Below, in pieces: positions 1-11,055 of a stretch of 64,000 nucleotides of DNA. The stretch covers positions 1,798,001-1,862,000 of the forward strand of contig NC_091274.1 of NCBI RefSeq assembly GCF_042100115.1, written 5' to 3'. The notes under the pieces are model-generated. The model worked only from the letters and a program-made list of their open reading frames with translations. It searched no databases and had not been told where the DNA came from. The DNA is from Alternaria dauci (taxonomy: Eukaryota; Ascomycota; Dothideomycetes; Pleosporales; Pleosporaceae). A program made the translations under genes and the position numbers. How positions within the stretch are numbered: the first letter of the stretch is position 1; each line of letters begins with the position of its first letter.

Positions 1-188
1 GGTATCGTTGATTTTGTAGGTAGATATCTATCTAGGTAGTGGCTAAAAGCAGCGTCAAAGCCGCGAAGCGTACCGCCCCAGCCGTCATAAAGGTCGTAAA
101 TGCTCGCTAAGTCGATCAAGAAAAACGCGCCAAACGCCAGCAGATGCAAACCCACTTTTCCTCCCAAAGAGCCCAGCCAGCATGCAGC
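1..188. other. Flank downstream of the first gene
   Basis: No gene is seen. The stretch lies 3' of the minus-strand gene that ends at 189 and has a short TAGGTAG/CTATCTA-rich patch near 18-40. Confidence 0.5.
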
Positions 189-860
189 TCACGCCTCGCC
201 TCTGACAATCTTCGCAACAGCGCTCTTGACGAGCACCCACATGGGCCCAGCGTTGACTTCCTTGCCGCCACCTTCCTCCATGCCGCATTTCCTCTTCCAT
301 GCGTCCCTCCACCCTCGCTCAGTATCCTTCTGCTTGAGCCTCATCAACTGCCCCGCTCGCTTTCCTTGCCTTCTGTACCCCGCCATGAACGCATCCCATT
401 CTCTCCTCTCCTTGACGAAAATCACTACACCGTTTCCTGCATCGATTGGCTGGCTGCCCCCAGACAGAATCCGCGCCTCCCACGCGCTACCCATGGACTG
501 GAAGGTGAAGTTTGAGCTGTGCAAGACATAGTAGCGTTTTCGCTTGCCGAATTTGGAAGCTGCGTTGGAAGAAGGCGTAATCCAGTGTGTCGCGCGAGAA
601 TAGATGCCGTCTGCCAGTGCTTCGTGAAGAAGCTCAGAGGGAATGTATTGTCGACACTGGAGGAGAAGCTTGTTGCGGAGCAGACTAATGTCAATGTCTG
701 GGTGGGCGGTAGGTATTTGTGGCGAGTGGGAGAGAAGTGCTTTGGTCTGTGTGCGCGTTGAGCGCGCTGGTGGTTTGGATATGCGTCCCGAGGCCCGTAT
801 GACTGTGACTGGGTTGCTGAATTGGTGGGGTGTGATTGTCTGTGTTTGAATAGGCGCCAT
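189..860 (-). CDS. Conserved-looking protein of unknown function
   Basis: A single-exon frame of 223 residues starts with ATG at 860 and ends at 189. I do not recognise the family. The N-terminal 55 residues are rich in Thr, Pro, Ser and Gln and could be a disordered or targeting segment. A folded-looking central part (about residues 58-165) contains a basic patch reading FGKRKRYYVL near residue 103, followed by alternating hydrophobic and polar stretches. The last 60 residues are strongly basic with a Gly/Glu run. No membrane segment or known catalytic motif is visible. A small basic organellar protein is possible, but this is a guess. The reading is supported by length and protein-like composition; overlapping frames on the other strand look like shadows. 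Confidence 0.6.
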   Translation of the reverse strand: MAPIQTQTITPHQFSNPVTVIRASGRISKPPARSTRTQTKALLSHSPQIPTAHPDIDISLLRNKLLLQCRQYIPSELLHEALADGIYSRATHWITPSSNAASKFGKRKRYYVLHSSNFTFQSMGSAWEARILSGGSQPIDAGNGVVIFVKERREWDAFMAGYRRQGKRAGQLMRLKQKDTERGWRDAWKRKCGMEEGGGKEVNAGPMWVLVKSAVAKIVRGEA

Positions 861-1291
861 GGCGGTAGTGGCTCTCAGGTCAGAAGAGTGTTTTGGTGTG
901 CAGGCTGTGACAGGTCTTGTATTCTTCAGACCGTGGTTCCGTACTGTGCCGGCTGGGAGTAAGGTCGTCGACTAAGAATTTCAGGGTGGAGGAGCAGGAG
1001 CGAAGAAGAGAGGGAACATGCGGTCAAGAAATCATCTTTAACCATCATGCACCCCTTCCTAGAAGAGCATAGCTCCTGAAAAGAAACAGCTGCCATCCCA
1101 GCCTTCGGAAATCAGTCGGGTGCCAAATCTGTCTCTGCCCTTAGTGCCCTAGTCTACCAATCCCTGGGCCCGATCCTGGTCTAGGCAAGCACAGAACAGT
1201 GGAAGGATTAGCGAGCCCTGCCCGCCGAACCTCACCGTACAGTATGGGGCGTGGGGGACTGTACAGCGCGTGCAGCGACAAACTCCTCAAC

Positions 1292-1322
<31 letters not shown>

Positions 1323-2220
1323 AGGTACATGCACGCGTCGTGGCATGTTTCGCCGCGAGCTTCTTGCACGCTGTCCATCTGCACAGCCGAGTGTACGGGG
1401 TGCAGATCGCTTGTCATGCGCAGGTGCTTCGTCCGAGCGTGACACTAATGACGTACTGCGCCTGAAGGGTCCAACCGTTCGGACAGCCTCGTTTTGCACG
1501 TCCAATGCTAACCTCATCTCTCTCTGGGCACCATCATCTTCAGACTTTCCCAAGCACCGCATCATGCATCCGAACTTGGACATCATTATCATCATCGTCA
1601 TCATATAATTCTAGATATTTGTAATTGATGTTGTTTGATTCTATCGGAGTGTCGGTGCGGAGAGCAAGGAAGGGGGAAAGGTGTTCGGGTAAGGAGTGAG
1701 GGAGTGATTAGGAAGGTACATCATCAGAGTGTCGTAGTAGAGACCAGGAGATGGCGAGAATCATCTCACTTCTTCTCCAGCTCTTCTCCAGCTCTTCTTC
1801 GCCAAGAAAACCCAAGGATGGATGTCAGAGCTGCTACCCATGAGCAGATGTACAATCCGGATATCAAAGGCCATAACGTCATGACATTCGTGAGCCGCTC
1901 AGCGTGCACTCAAATCTCTCTCGACAATAGGAAGAAAAGTAAACAATGCTCCAGACAATCCATGGTATCCATCAGTAGCAGCAAGTAAGAAACTAAGCAA
2001 ATCCATGCTTTTGTTGACGATTTTCCTCGCCTCCATGACTAGAGGCATAAGTGCAGATGGCGACGGATGTAAAGAGTTCGCACTGTATAGCGAAGCCTGA
2101 GTGGCCTCGGGCTGTCTCGCCACTCCCGAGAGAGCTAGCAAGGCCCTCAGGGTGTGGCGACAAGGCCGCGAAACTCCCGACGGCGCCGATGTTGGGTAGC
2201 ATATGCGTTCATGGAGCCGT
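861..2220. other. Intergenic stretch with microsatellites
   Basis: No convincing gene is seen. It contains a GCT-type trinucleotide repeat at 1294-1322, an ATC/ATT-rich run near 1578-1608 and a 12-nt duplication (CTCCAGCTCTTC type) near 1775-1800. Short open frames across the repeats are low-complexity artefacts. The left end should hold the promoter of the gene at 189-860, and the right end the 3' region of the KH gene. Confidence 0.5.
1294..1322. repeat. (GCT)n trinucleotide microsatellite
   Basis: About ten tandem GCT units are seen directly. They read as poly-Leu, poly-Cys or poly-Ala in the three forward frames and as poly-Gln, poly-Ala or poly-Ser in reverse, but no supported gene covers them. 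Confidence 0.9.
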
Positions 2221-3395
2221 CTACTCCTGGGCCTGGCTGCGACGCATCTTCTCAGCCTCCAAGTTTTCATAGAGGAGATAGAGCGCCTTCTCGTTGGCAC
2301 TGGCACTACCAGTGATGGTGAACATGCGCTCGCCAGTGTCGTCATGGGGTGCCTTTGCAATGGAGATACGGGCGTTGGAGGTCTTGCGGATCTCGCTGAT
2401 CTTGCTACCGCCACGTCCAATGATACAGCCGACCATATCAGAAGGGATACTGATATTCTGAGTCTGCATCTCTTCGCCATCTTCGGTATGCGTTGGGGGC
2501 GGAGGCCTGCTCGCGGCGTCGGAGCCAGATCGTCGGGAAAAGGCAGGGGGCGAATCACTGAAGTCGGCGCCATGACCAGTGCGGTTGTACGAGCGTCCGC
2601 CCATACCACCGCTGGGTGCGCCACCACCGTTGGAAAGCGGGACGGGGCCAGCACCAGGCTGTACCCTGACGGCAGGATTGTAGAGGACAGTACCGTAGCC
2701 GCGCTCGGAGTCGTCGATGAGACACTTGCCAATCTCCCAGATAGCCTTCTCAATACCGCCAGGCGATCCTTGGACTTCGACGATGCGCTCGGTGGACTGG
2801 GGGAGCATCTCCTTCTGTGCAACCATACGAACGCCAGAGGCATCCTGAATCTGCTTGATCTTCAGGCCCTGGCGACCAATGATGGTGCCCATTTGGTTGT
2901 GCGAGATGAGCAGGCGGATGGCTACAGAAGTTAGCTTGGTACCAGCTCTCAAACGCAGCCAGGTCGTTGGGCGAGCGCCGTGGTTTCGCAATTGTACATA
3001 CGATGAGTGCCATCTGTGCGGATAACGCCGCCCATGCCCATTGCAGGAGCGCCTTCGAGCAGACCTTTGGCGACTAGGCCGTAAGCCTTGGCGATACCAG
3101 AGAGGCTGCCAGTGACGGAGAGGACACGGTCATGAACACCTTGAACAACCTTGCTGACACCGGCGCGCACGCCAGTCTCGTCGCGCAGGTCAGCAACGTT
3201 CTTGCCCGCCTTGCCAATAATGACACCGGCCTCCTTGGACGAAACAATGGCTCGCAGGGTGAGCTGCGACTCGGCGTATTCCTCTTCGGTGCGCGGAGCT
3301 ACCTCGCCCTCACCGTCGATGTTGAGGCGGTCCAGCTGGTCGGCGACGCGGCTAGCATCCTGACCGGGACCGGGCTGGGGTTCTTCTGAGGACAT
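2221..3395 (-). CDS. Three-KH-domain RNA-binding protein (PBP2/HEK2/Rnc1 type)
   Basis: Exons 3395-3002 and 2921-2221 (donor GTATGT, branch CTAAC, acceptor TGTAG) give 364 residues. Three KH domains are visible with their GxxG loops: GKAG at 61-64, GRQG at 147-150 and GRGG at 300-303. A Gly/Pro/Arg-rich linker of about 65 residues separates KH2 from KH3. This is the layout of PCBP/hnRNP K-like proteins such as yeast Pbp2 and Hek2 and fission yeast Rnc1, which bind mRNA and control its stability, localisation or translation. The start is placed at MSSEEP because upstream sequence in the same frame looks like leader and contains a possible leader intron. The intron falls between KH1 and KH2. 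The exact orthologue is uncertain; the RNA-binding role is not. Confidence 0.92.
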
Positions 3396-3426
3396 GTTGT
3401 GGAGATGGCCTAGGGAAGCGCTGCAG

Positions 3427-3476
3427 CTGCGGTTAGTGACGTAGTTTTGCGACACGCGCAATGTCGCGATACTTAC
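3427..3476 (-). other. Possible 5' leader intron of the KH gene
   Basis: On the minus strand a GTAAGT donor at 3476 is followed by CTAAC and a CAG acceptor at 3427, 31 nt upstream of the chosen ATG. This fits a 50-nt intron in the untranslated leader. The branch site lies very close to the acceptor, so the call is tentative. Confidence 0.4.
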
Positions 3477-3685
3477 AAGGGACGGAGTTTGGTCGTGGAG
3501 ACGGGGACGAGACCTGGGTGCGGCAGGGAGGATGGGGTGAGGAGGACGGGCCGAAACTCTCCAGACTATCTTGTCGAACGTCAGCAATTGAGTCGAGGTT
3601 TGTGTTTGGAGGTCTGCATATAAGCTACTCACTGGCGATTACGGAAGTGGCGGGGGAGGTGGTCGGTGCGGGATAGCGGACAGGT

Positions 3686-3781
3686 AGATGAGAGGAAGAG
3701 GGGGGGAGGAGAGGGCGCAAGGGTAGGTGGGAGCGGAGAGGAGGGTTGGGGGGCGCGTGGGAGAAGAGAAGAGAAGAGAGG
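3686..3781 (-). promoter_or_regulatory. CT-rich promoter tract of the KH gene
   Basis: Almost pure polypurine on the plus strand (polypyrimidine on the coding strand), 290-390 nt upstream of the KH start codon. CT-rich tracts at this place are a common fungal promoter element. The assignment is by position and composition only. Confidence 0.4.
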
Positions 3782-4375
3782 TGTGTTGTCGGAACCAGTT
3801 TGGAGCGTGGAGGTAGAGTGGAGGTAAGGTGACGGAGGGAGACGAGGCCCTGGGCCAGAGCAATATTAGGGCGGCAGATGTAGCTTCTCTTAGCGAGACG
3901 GACGAGCCTTGCCGTATTCACAGAGATTGCAGATGCTGGGAAGAAGCCACAGGGGACTCTGCGCATTTCATGTCCTTGTTGCAGCAGTCGACACCGTTTC
4001 TAGGGGGGCAGTCACCATGCATGGCCTGCAGGCGTGAATGCATCGAGCTGTTCGCAGGTACCGGTATCGCGCGCCCCATCATCGAAGCACAGAACAGAAT
4101 AGACCCCGCGTGCACAGGCCTTGAAAACGGCCACGTCCCCACGAAGATGCAGCTAAACCAGAGCATCCAGGGTATTGGCTACCGATGTGTGGACTGTGAA
4201 TGCATCGTGCCGGTTGGAATCATGATTGGCTGATATGCGCGGATTATCCACCATTCAATCATTCAACTCGGCTTTGAAGACACTGCGACTACGCCTACCT
4301 ATGCACATTCCCCTACTACCATCAATCAACGCCTGCCATCTCAACACCGCCCAATGCCTCCATCGCGTGCAAGAC

Positions 4376-5583
4376 CTACTTTTGCGCATCGAAAACAACC
4401 TTCTGCACCTTCATCTTGTCGAACAAGTCATAGCCCTCAACCGCTTCGCTCAATGGCATGACCTTGTCTGCCATGAATCTACCATGTGTTAGCCATCAGA
4501 TTTGTTCCATGTCCCAGCTCCAAACGTACCCAAGCTTGTCCTGGTGCCGCTTCAAGCTTTCCAACGCCTCTTCGAACACACTTCTCACAGGACACCTTCC
4601 CATCTGAACCCTGACGTTCTTGTTGTATGCCTCGTTTCCGGTCCAGGGTATCTCGCCATTATGCACACCGACAGAGCTGATGATGCCCCAAGGTCGGACA
4701 AGCTCGTAGCCCATGCGAAGGGCAGGCGAGAGTCCCACAACTTCAATAATAATGTCCGCACCGCGACCATCGGTGAGCTCTTTGACACGCTTGTCGAGGC
4801 CCTCGCGATCAGTTTGGAAGTTCCAGGGCTCCGCGCCCAGAGATTTGGCAAGTTCCAGGCGAGAGGGAACGGAATCGACGGCGAGAATATGTTTTGGCTT
4901 GCAGTCGGTGATGTTGCAAAGTGCGCAGAGAGCTACAGGGCCACAGCCAATAAGCACGACGACACTATCCTTGATCTCTTCTTGCGTGGAATATTGGAAG
5001 CCGTTTTTAGCTGCAAACATGCCTGTGGGGAAGATATCCGCCATCAGAACTAGGGCCTCGTCTTTGATGCCAGATGGTGCTTTGACGGCCGTAGAGTCGG
5101 CGAGAGGGACTCGGACGTATTCTGCCTGGCCGCCATCTAGGGCAGGACAGCCAAAGAGCTGGCACTTGACACATCGCGAAGAGAAGCCGTGGGTGCAGTA
5201 GAAACATTCTCCGCACGAGGTTGTAAATGGCGAAACAACACGATCCCCGACTTTGAGTTTCTTGACCGATGAGCCCACTTCGTGAACGTAGCCGGTAAAC
5301 TCATGACCCATGACGAAATCGGTAGCAGATGGTTGATGGCCGCGGAAGACATGCAGTTCGCTTGGTGTACTTGGTCAGAGATGTAGCTATCATAGGTGCT
5401 GATTTCAAGTACCTGCCACACAGTGCCGTCTGTGAAGGATTAGTAGGAACTGATGATACTGATACTGAACAGCTGATGTACCTTTTCAACCTTTACGATG
5501 ATATCCCCTGCATCTTGAATCTTTGGAATCGGCCTGTCTTCGATCACCACTTTCCCCGGTCCCTTGAATACCACTGCTTTCAT
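4376..5583 (-). CDS. Zinc-dependent alcohol dehydrogenase (MDR superfamily)
   Basis: Four exons (5583-5482, 5429-5413, 5360-4530, 4478-4376) give 350 residues, the usual MDR length. The N-terminal GroES-like domain carries the probable catalytic zinc ligands Cys38, His59 and Glu60 (motif GHEF). The structural zinc site follows as four cysteines at 89, 92, 95 and 103 in the classical C-x2-C-x2-C-x7-C spacing. A Rossmann fold with a GCGPVAL turn lies in the middle, so NAD(P)-linked oxidation of an alcohol or polyol is expected. Substrate cannot be told from sequence. The second exon is only 17 nt, and without it the catalytic Cys38 is lost, so automated models may fail here. The C-terminal 34 residues lie on the last exon. 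Confidence 0.9.
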
Positions 5584-6258
5584 GTCGTGTTAGAGTAGTG
5601 CAACTGATTATCGATGGTGAGATGGTGAGATGAGCGTGACGAGGAACTAAGACACCCGTTTGAATTGAGAAACTAAAAGCGACCAAGTGGAGCTGGTGGA
5701 CTGCCTATAAGGCGCGATATAGGGCGCGCGCTCTGACGACATCGGACGCGCGAGATGGGTTCCTCGGTGATGAGATGATATGATAGCTTCTGCCCCGCCG
5801 AGGTTCGACTGCGGGGTAAGGACCACGGGCAGTGGGAGCACATTGGCTGCACGCGTGTCTCATAGCTCAAACACCATAGCTGTGGTAGTACGCTACATCT
5901 GGAGACATGTGGGAGATGCGTAGACCGGTGTCGTGAGCTGATGAATTGCGTGATTCGGTTCTACGGACTTGGACGGTTCAACGCTCCAAGAAGCTCGAAG
6001 CTCGAAGCTCTTTGCAGCTCTCCGCTACTTCCGCACCAACCCGCCAGCTCATGGATAAAGAAGACAGCAACAACACTGCAGGATCTAGCGTACCATGTAA
6101 AAACACCCGAACGCCTTGTCGGAAGTTCAGTCAAACCTAACGCGTAAACGCCTTTCGTATAATCCAAAACCGTAGCGCCATATCCAATCCAAGACTCGCA
6201 ACAGATAGCTATGCAAAATAAACGACGCAGACAACATGTAGTAATACGGCTCCTCCCC
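5584..6258. other. Intergenic region between two minus-strand genes
   Basis: No gene is seen. There is a GC-rich inverted repeat near 5794-5818 (CCCCGC..GCGGGG around a 12-nt loop) and three tandem copies of a CTCGAAG-type heptamer near 5991-6011. Neither has an assigned role. Confidence 0.5.
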
Positions 6259-6773
6259 TTAGGTGACTGTGCATAGGAGCTCCTCCTCGAGGATGAACTT
6301 GCCCTCCTTGTACTTCTCGCTGGCCTCGTATGCCTTGTCGTACTTCCAGCCGACCGTCTCCTTGCACTGGCGACAGTGGATGTCGCGTACTATGTGACGC
6401 CCTGTAGTCATGTTGCGCTCGTTGGGGTCGGATTCGGTAATGTTTACGACCGTGTCAAAGAGATAGGCCTTGCCGTGCTGGCCACGGAAGTTCTTGGTAA
6501 TGTTAGCATTCTGCTGATGCGTGGAGTTGCGAGTATGCTGACCCTGCTGAGTATGTCATCATGGTTGGAGAGGTGCGTCTTGCAGTTCTTGCAGCCGTAG
6601 ATGCGCGACGCGGTGGAGTTGAGGTAGATGTTGTAGGTGAGTCCCATGGTGATGGACAGACGATCCGACTCGCTGATTGTGGGCTGCTGGGGCGTGGAAG
6701 ATGCGTTGTGACCGTGGCGGTAGTCGGAGCGGTAGTCAGAAGTGGCCGCTCGTTGCTGGTCGCCGCCAGTCAT
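6259..6773 (-). CDS. Yippee-like zinc-binding protein
   Basis: Exons 6773-6543 and 6492-6259 encode 154 residues, or 112 if translation starts at the internal ATG at 6647. The second choice gives the compact family length and the usual beginning, MGLTYN. The Yippee domain binds one zinc through two CxxC pairs, CKNC shortly after the start and CRQC in the second half. Between them lies the conserved NFRGQHGKAYLF block right after the splice junction. The protein ends ELLCTVT. Yippee proteins are small conserved eukaryotic proteins related in fold to Mis18 and cereblon; their fungal role is not established. The longer N-terminus is rich in Ser, Thr and Gln and could be leader sequence. Confidence 0.9.
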
Positions 6774-8017
6774 ACGTGCTGTTGGCGCGGGTGTGTGTGT
6801 GTGTGTGTGTGTGTGTGGGTTTGTGGAGGAAACGAAAGTGGCGGGAGGGGGCTAGCGGCGAAGCGTTTGAAGGGCTCCAGGTCTGTGGCTCCCGCTGTTG
6901 CGCCCAAGCGCGATTGCTCTCTTGGGATCTGGAATGAGGCTTTGGATCTGGCCTGGAGGTGACGCCGCTCTGCCGGTAACTGATGGCACGTGCACACTGA
7001 GGCGGGATGACGAAGGCGAGGGGCACTAACGGGTAGATGGAGCGCGGCAGCAGTGTGACGGGGACGTCAAGTTGGGCTGGGTACTCTACGCAGGTGTTTA
7101 CGTGGCATGGGCTGAGACTTTGTGGAACAAGACGAGGCAGAGTGCTACAGTATGCGAGAGCTGCAGGATCGCTGGGCTAGTGCATGTGGTGAGATGGAGC
7201 GGGGCCGTTTGGGAGGAGTAAGGTGGTCAGCTGGCGACGCACGCCGACGGCATTGTAATCCAAACTCGAATGAATCATAGTAGGGACGTGTTCTGCGTTA
7301 GGACTGAGGGCATCGAGTCGACTCGAGTATCAACATTTGGACAGTCGTTGGCCAGGTGGCTCTGATTGGTCGCGGGCATGCTGAGTTACCTCTTTGGGAA
7401 CCTGCAGCCGATCGCGCAGTCCCCCGAAATGTTCCTCTGCGCGACGACGAGTCATGTGATAAGCGCTCGTCTGCTACGAGACTCCGAGTGGTTTCTCGGT
7501 GTTGTTTTGCGTGTCGTGGGTCGTCTTCGGAGAGCTTGACATTGGCACACAAAGGAGCAGGCTGGCCGCCGGTAAAGCAACGCACCGACCGAAATCAGCC
7601 GCCGAGGGACGGGAGTGGACAGAGATTCGCATCCTCCATGCACGGTGTTGCTGTCCTCTGTTGACGCTGCGGCTCCCAACCTCTCTGTGCGGGCGTGGGC
7701 GAGCCAGAGGCCACACACGGTATAGCTGTCGACTGAGGGTGCAACGGCTCTGGCCATGCAGGTGCAGTGTATGGCGGCGCGGCGTGCAAGCGATCATCAG
7801 CCCCAGCCTTCCGATGCACGTCCGCTGCGGCTTGCCCTGGTGGCAGAGGTGTTAGCGGGCTTTAACCTCGCTGATATGGAACATTCTAGCATCGTTTTTA
7901 GGACCAAAATCCCAGCTTAATTTTTATCCGCCCTGGATCTCAACCACCAGTCGCTGCCGCCAGACTAAATTTCTAGTGACACCACCCAGGCCGCTATCCT
8001 TTCCGCAGCTCGCCCCC
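6774..8017. other. Shared intergenic region of a divergent gene pair
   Basis: This 1.2-kb stretch separates the divergent Yippee and TPR-DnaJ genes and so should contain both promoters. Apart from the GT repeat I see only short, unconvincing open frames. Confidence 0.5.
6791..6817. repeat. (GT)n dinucleotide microsatellite
   Basis: About 13 GT units, directly upstream of the Yippee gene start. Likely length-polymorphic between strains. Confidence 0.9.
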
Positions 8018-10198
8018 ATGGTTCTTCCCTCCTTCTTCGCATCCTCAAAGAAGTCGTCCAAGACCAGAGACATCCCCAACCTTGCCCCCCGACCTTCACC
8101 CCAGGCTGCCTCGGGCACCCCTCCTGCCTCGCCCGACAAGCACACCCACTCGAAGCTCAAGGACCGCGAACGCTCCTCCAGCCGCCGCTCGAGCTCGTAC
8201 TCGTCCAAGCGGTCCTCCAAGTACGACCGCGACTCCCACCCGCTCAATCTGCCGCCCGAGGAACGCCAGCGCCTGTCCTCGCAAATGTCCGCCATGGACC
8301 AGCCCACGCCCCAGCCAATGGACGTCGACAGGGAACGCTCGTCCTCGCCCGCACCCTCGAGCCCCCCAGCAGACGCCCCAAAGACAAATGGCGCCCACGG
8401 TGCCCCGGACGGGCCCGCTCCTCCACCCCACAGATACACAAAGAGCCCCCCGCCGCCCACTGCAAACTACGCTGCCACCCCCGAGGCGGCCACCCCGCCG
8501 GCCGAGCCCCCGACCATAGACGCCGAGGAGTACAAGGCTGCCGGCAACAAGTTCTTCAAAATCAAAGACTACCCGCGCGCCATCGAAGAATACTCCAAAG
8601 GTGCGTAGTGATACTTGCCATGCATTAGCCGCAGCTTTGCACTACAGCACACATACACACACACACATACACACACACACACACACCAGGCAGAGCTCCG
8701 GGCTAACCAAATCCGCAGCTATCGAGGCCGACCCCAAGAATGCCACCTACTACTCGAACCGGGCCGCCGCCTACATTTCCGCCAACAAGTTCTACGAGGC
8801 CATGGAAGACTGCAAGATGGCCGACGAGCTGGACCCCAATAACATGAAGATCCTGCTGCGGTTAGGCAGAGTATATACAAGCCTGGGACGGCCAGACGAG
8901 GCCGTGCAGGTGTACGACTCCATCAACGCCACAGCCAAAGACAAGCAGCCCGCCTTGACAATGCAGAAACACCTGCGCATGGCCGAGGACACTGCACGAA
9001 ACGAGGGCTCCGGCTCCATGGTCATTTACGCTCTCAACGAGGCCGAGAAGGGTCTCGGTGCTGGTGTAGACAAGCCCCGAAAGTGGCAGCTTATGCGGGG
9101 AGAGGCACACCTGCGCATGGGTAATGCCAATGCGCTTGGAGAAGCACAAAACGTTGCCATGTCGCTGCTACGGTACAACAACCAGGACCCGGATGCTCTC
9201 GTGCTCCGCGGCCGCATCCTATACGCCCAGGGCGAGAACGACAAGGCTGTCCAACATTTCAGACAAGCGCTTGCCTGCGACCCTGACTTCAAGGCTGCTA
9301 TAAAGTACCTTCGCATGGTCCAGAAACTGGACCGCATGAAGTCGGAAGGCAACGCTGCCTTTAAGGCTGGCAGGTTCCAAGAAGCCATCGACACCTACAC
9401 CCAGGCGCTAGAAGTCGACCCCTCAAACAAGGGCACAAACTCCAAGATCCTCCAGAACCGAGCCCTTTGCCACAGCCGGCAAAAGAGCTGGAAGCTGGCT
9501 ATTGCCGACTGTGAGAAGGCGCTGGAGCTCGACCCGAGCTACACAAAGGCACGGAAGACCCGGGCGAAAGCCTTGGGCGAAAGCGGCAACTGGGAGGAAG
9601 CTGTACGTGATCTCAAGGCCATCCAGGAAGAGAACCCGTCGGAACCTGGAATCGCCAAGGAGATCCGCGATGCCGAAATGGAGCTCAAGAAGAGCAAGAG
9701 GAAGGACTACTACAAGATTCTCGGTATTGAGAAGGACGCCACGGAGCAACAAGTCAAGAAGGCATACCGAAAGCTGGCCATCGTACATCACCCCGACAAG
9801 AACCCCGACGACGCGGACGCTGCAGACAGGTTCAAGGAGATCCAAGAAGCACATGAGACTCTGAGCGACCCACAGAAGCGTGAACGGTACGACTCTGGCG
9901 CTGATCTCGTCGACCCCAACGACATGTTCGGTGGGGGCGGCATGGGTGGAGGCATGGGTGGTGGCATTGACCCAGAGATCCGTAAGTACTGCAACCATTA
10001 TGAGAAAACTTTCACACGCTAACAAAATACACAGTCATGCAAATGTTCGGCGGTATGGGTGGAGGCATGGGAGGCGGCCGTGGCGGCGGAGGTGGATTCC
10101 ACTTCAGCACCGGCGGCGGCGGCAGTCCATTCGGTGGCATGGGCGGTATGCCTAGTGGTGGTCGAAGAGGAGGACCCCCTGGCGGCTTCCCCTTCTAA
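8018..10198 (+). CDS. TPR and J-domain co-chaperone (DNAJC7/TPR2 type)
   Basis: Exons 8018-8600, 8719-9981 and 10035-10198 give 669 residues. A disordered N-terminal part of about 170 residues rich in Ser, Pro and Arg is followed by two blocks of tetratricopeptide repeats, each starting with the typical [19 protein letters not shown] / [18 protein letters not shown] pattern. A J domain comes next (KDYYKILGI ... HHPDKNP, with intact HPD), and then a Gly/Met/Phe-rich tail. This is the order in human DNAJC7, which binds Hsp70 and Hsp90 and stimulates Hsp70 ATPase, probably in the cytosol. The start at 8018 is the first ATG in frame. Intron 1 carries a CA microsatellite and splits a TPR helix. 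Confidence 0.93.
8648..8687. repeat. (CA)n microsatellite inside an intron
   Basis: A CA/CATA run lies inside intron 1 (8601-8718) of the TPR-DnaJ gene. It could vary in length without changing the protein. Confidence 0.85.
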
Positions 10199-11055
10199 GC
10201 GCCTCCTTTATACCCACACAACCACGACGACGACGCTCCGTCTCAAACACATCATCCTCTCTTTGATTCGTGTGTATACCCTTGGCAGAACGTTTCCGAC
10301 AGATTTCATTCACTGGCGTTGGATACAGGAGATGCGCGAGCAGTAGATGCATAGACGGCCGTTCGGATCGCTCTCCTGTATTTGGTTGGGATGCGAAGCA
10401 TTGGTTTTCATGTTGGCTTCCGAGAAATTTAGCATTGCCTGGCGTCTCTCATTACTATCTTGTGCATGAAATCCACTTCCAAGAAATGTCTGCCGTATGT
10501 GCCATGTTGGAATTGGTAGTGCAATGCGAAATTTTAAAGTTAATGACCAAGGGATTGCCCTTGTGCTTGTGATGTGCGGATAGAGATGGCCTCCTGACAC
10601 AAGGATAAGTCGCAATAGTGTTCATATACAATGGTCATTGCGGTGGATTATCTATGTTGTCGCACTGAATCGTGTGCGAAAGGAGCCAATGACGTCATAC
10701 ACACTAAGACATCGCGAAAACCGACTGGTAACATTTCGCGTCACCTTGATTTCCATAGTACACGACACCTCAATTCCCATCTTTTCAACACCTTTAGTAA
10801 TCATTTTATCTAAAACTCTTCTTACAAGCATTTGTTTAATACTAGCACCGTTTCGCCTAAACTCCAAGCTGATAAAATCCACTCCTTGTTTCCCAAGTTA
10901 GATTTCCGCAGGTTTTTAGATGCGTCCAAGGAGAGAATAAGGATTATTCAAACTGCACCAGAAACAACTCCTCGGATAATTGTTTAAAGAGAAGAACTTT
11001 TTGATCTACACCTCCTGTATTCTCTACAAATCGTGCCACAGAACTATACGCTTGG
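10199..11055. other. Intergenic region between two plus-strand genes
   Basis: No gene is seen. It should hold the 3' end of the co-chaperone transcript and the promoter of the gene at 11056. The part from 10690 to 10930 is somewhat AT-rich. Confidence 0.5.

Larger units (their letters stand above)
3396..4375. other. Intergenic region with promoter of the KH gene
   Basis: No gene is seen. A strongly purine-rich run at about 3686-3781 on the plus strand is a pyrimidine tract on the coding strand of the KH gene, as is common just upstream of transcription starts in filamentous fungi. The rest up to 4375 is the 3' side of the dehydrogenase gene. Confidence 0.5.

Noticed and set aside
1199..1608. 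Poly-Leu, poly-Cys, poly-Ala and poly-Gln frames
   Set aside because: All are created by the GCT microsatellite, with no protein-like sequence on either side.
2203..2934. 243-codon plus-strand frame over the KH gene
   Set aside because: Antisense shadow of the KH3/KH2 exon; its protein has no recognisable motif, while the minus strand encodes two KH domains.
5794..5818. Hairpin with GGTTCGA resembling a tRNA T-arm
   Set aside because: The loop is 12 nt, not 7, and no acceptor, D or anticodon arms can be placed.
9423..10025. 200-codon minus-strand frame over the TPR-DnaJ gene
   Set aside because: Shadow of the J-domain exon; codon bias of the real gene keeps the opposite frame open.
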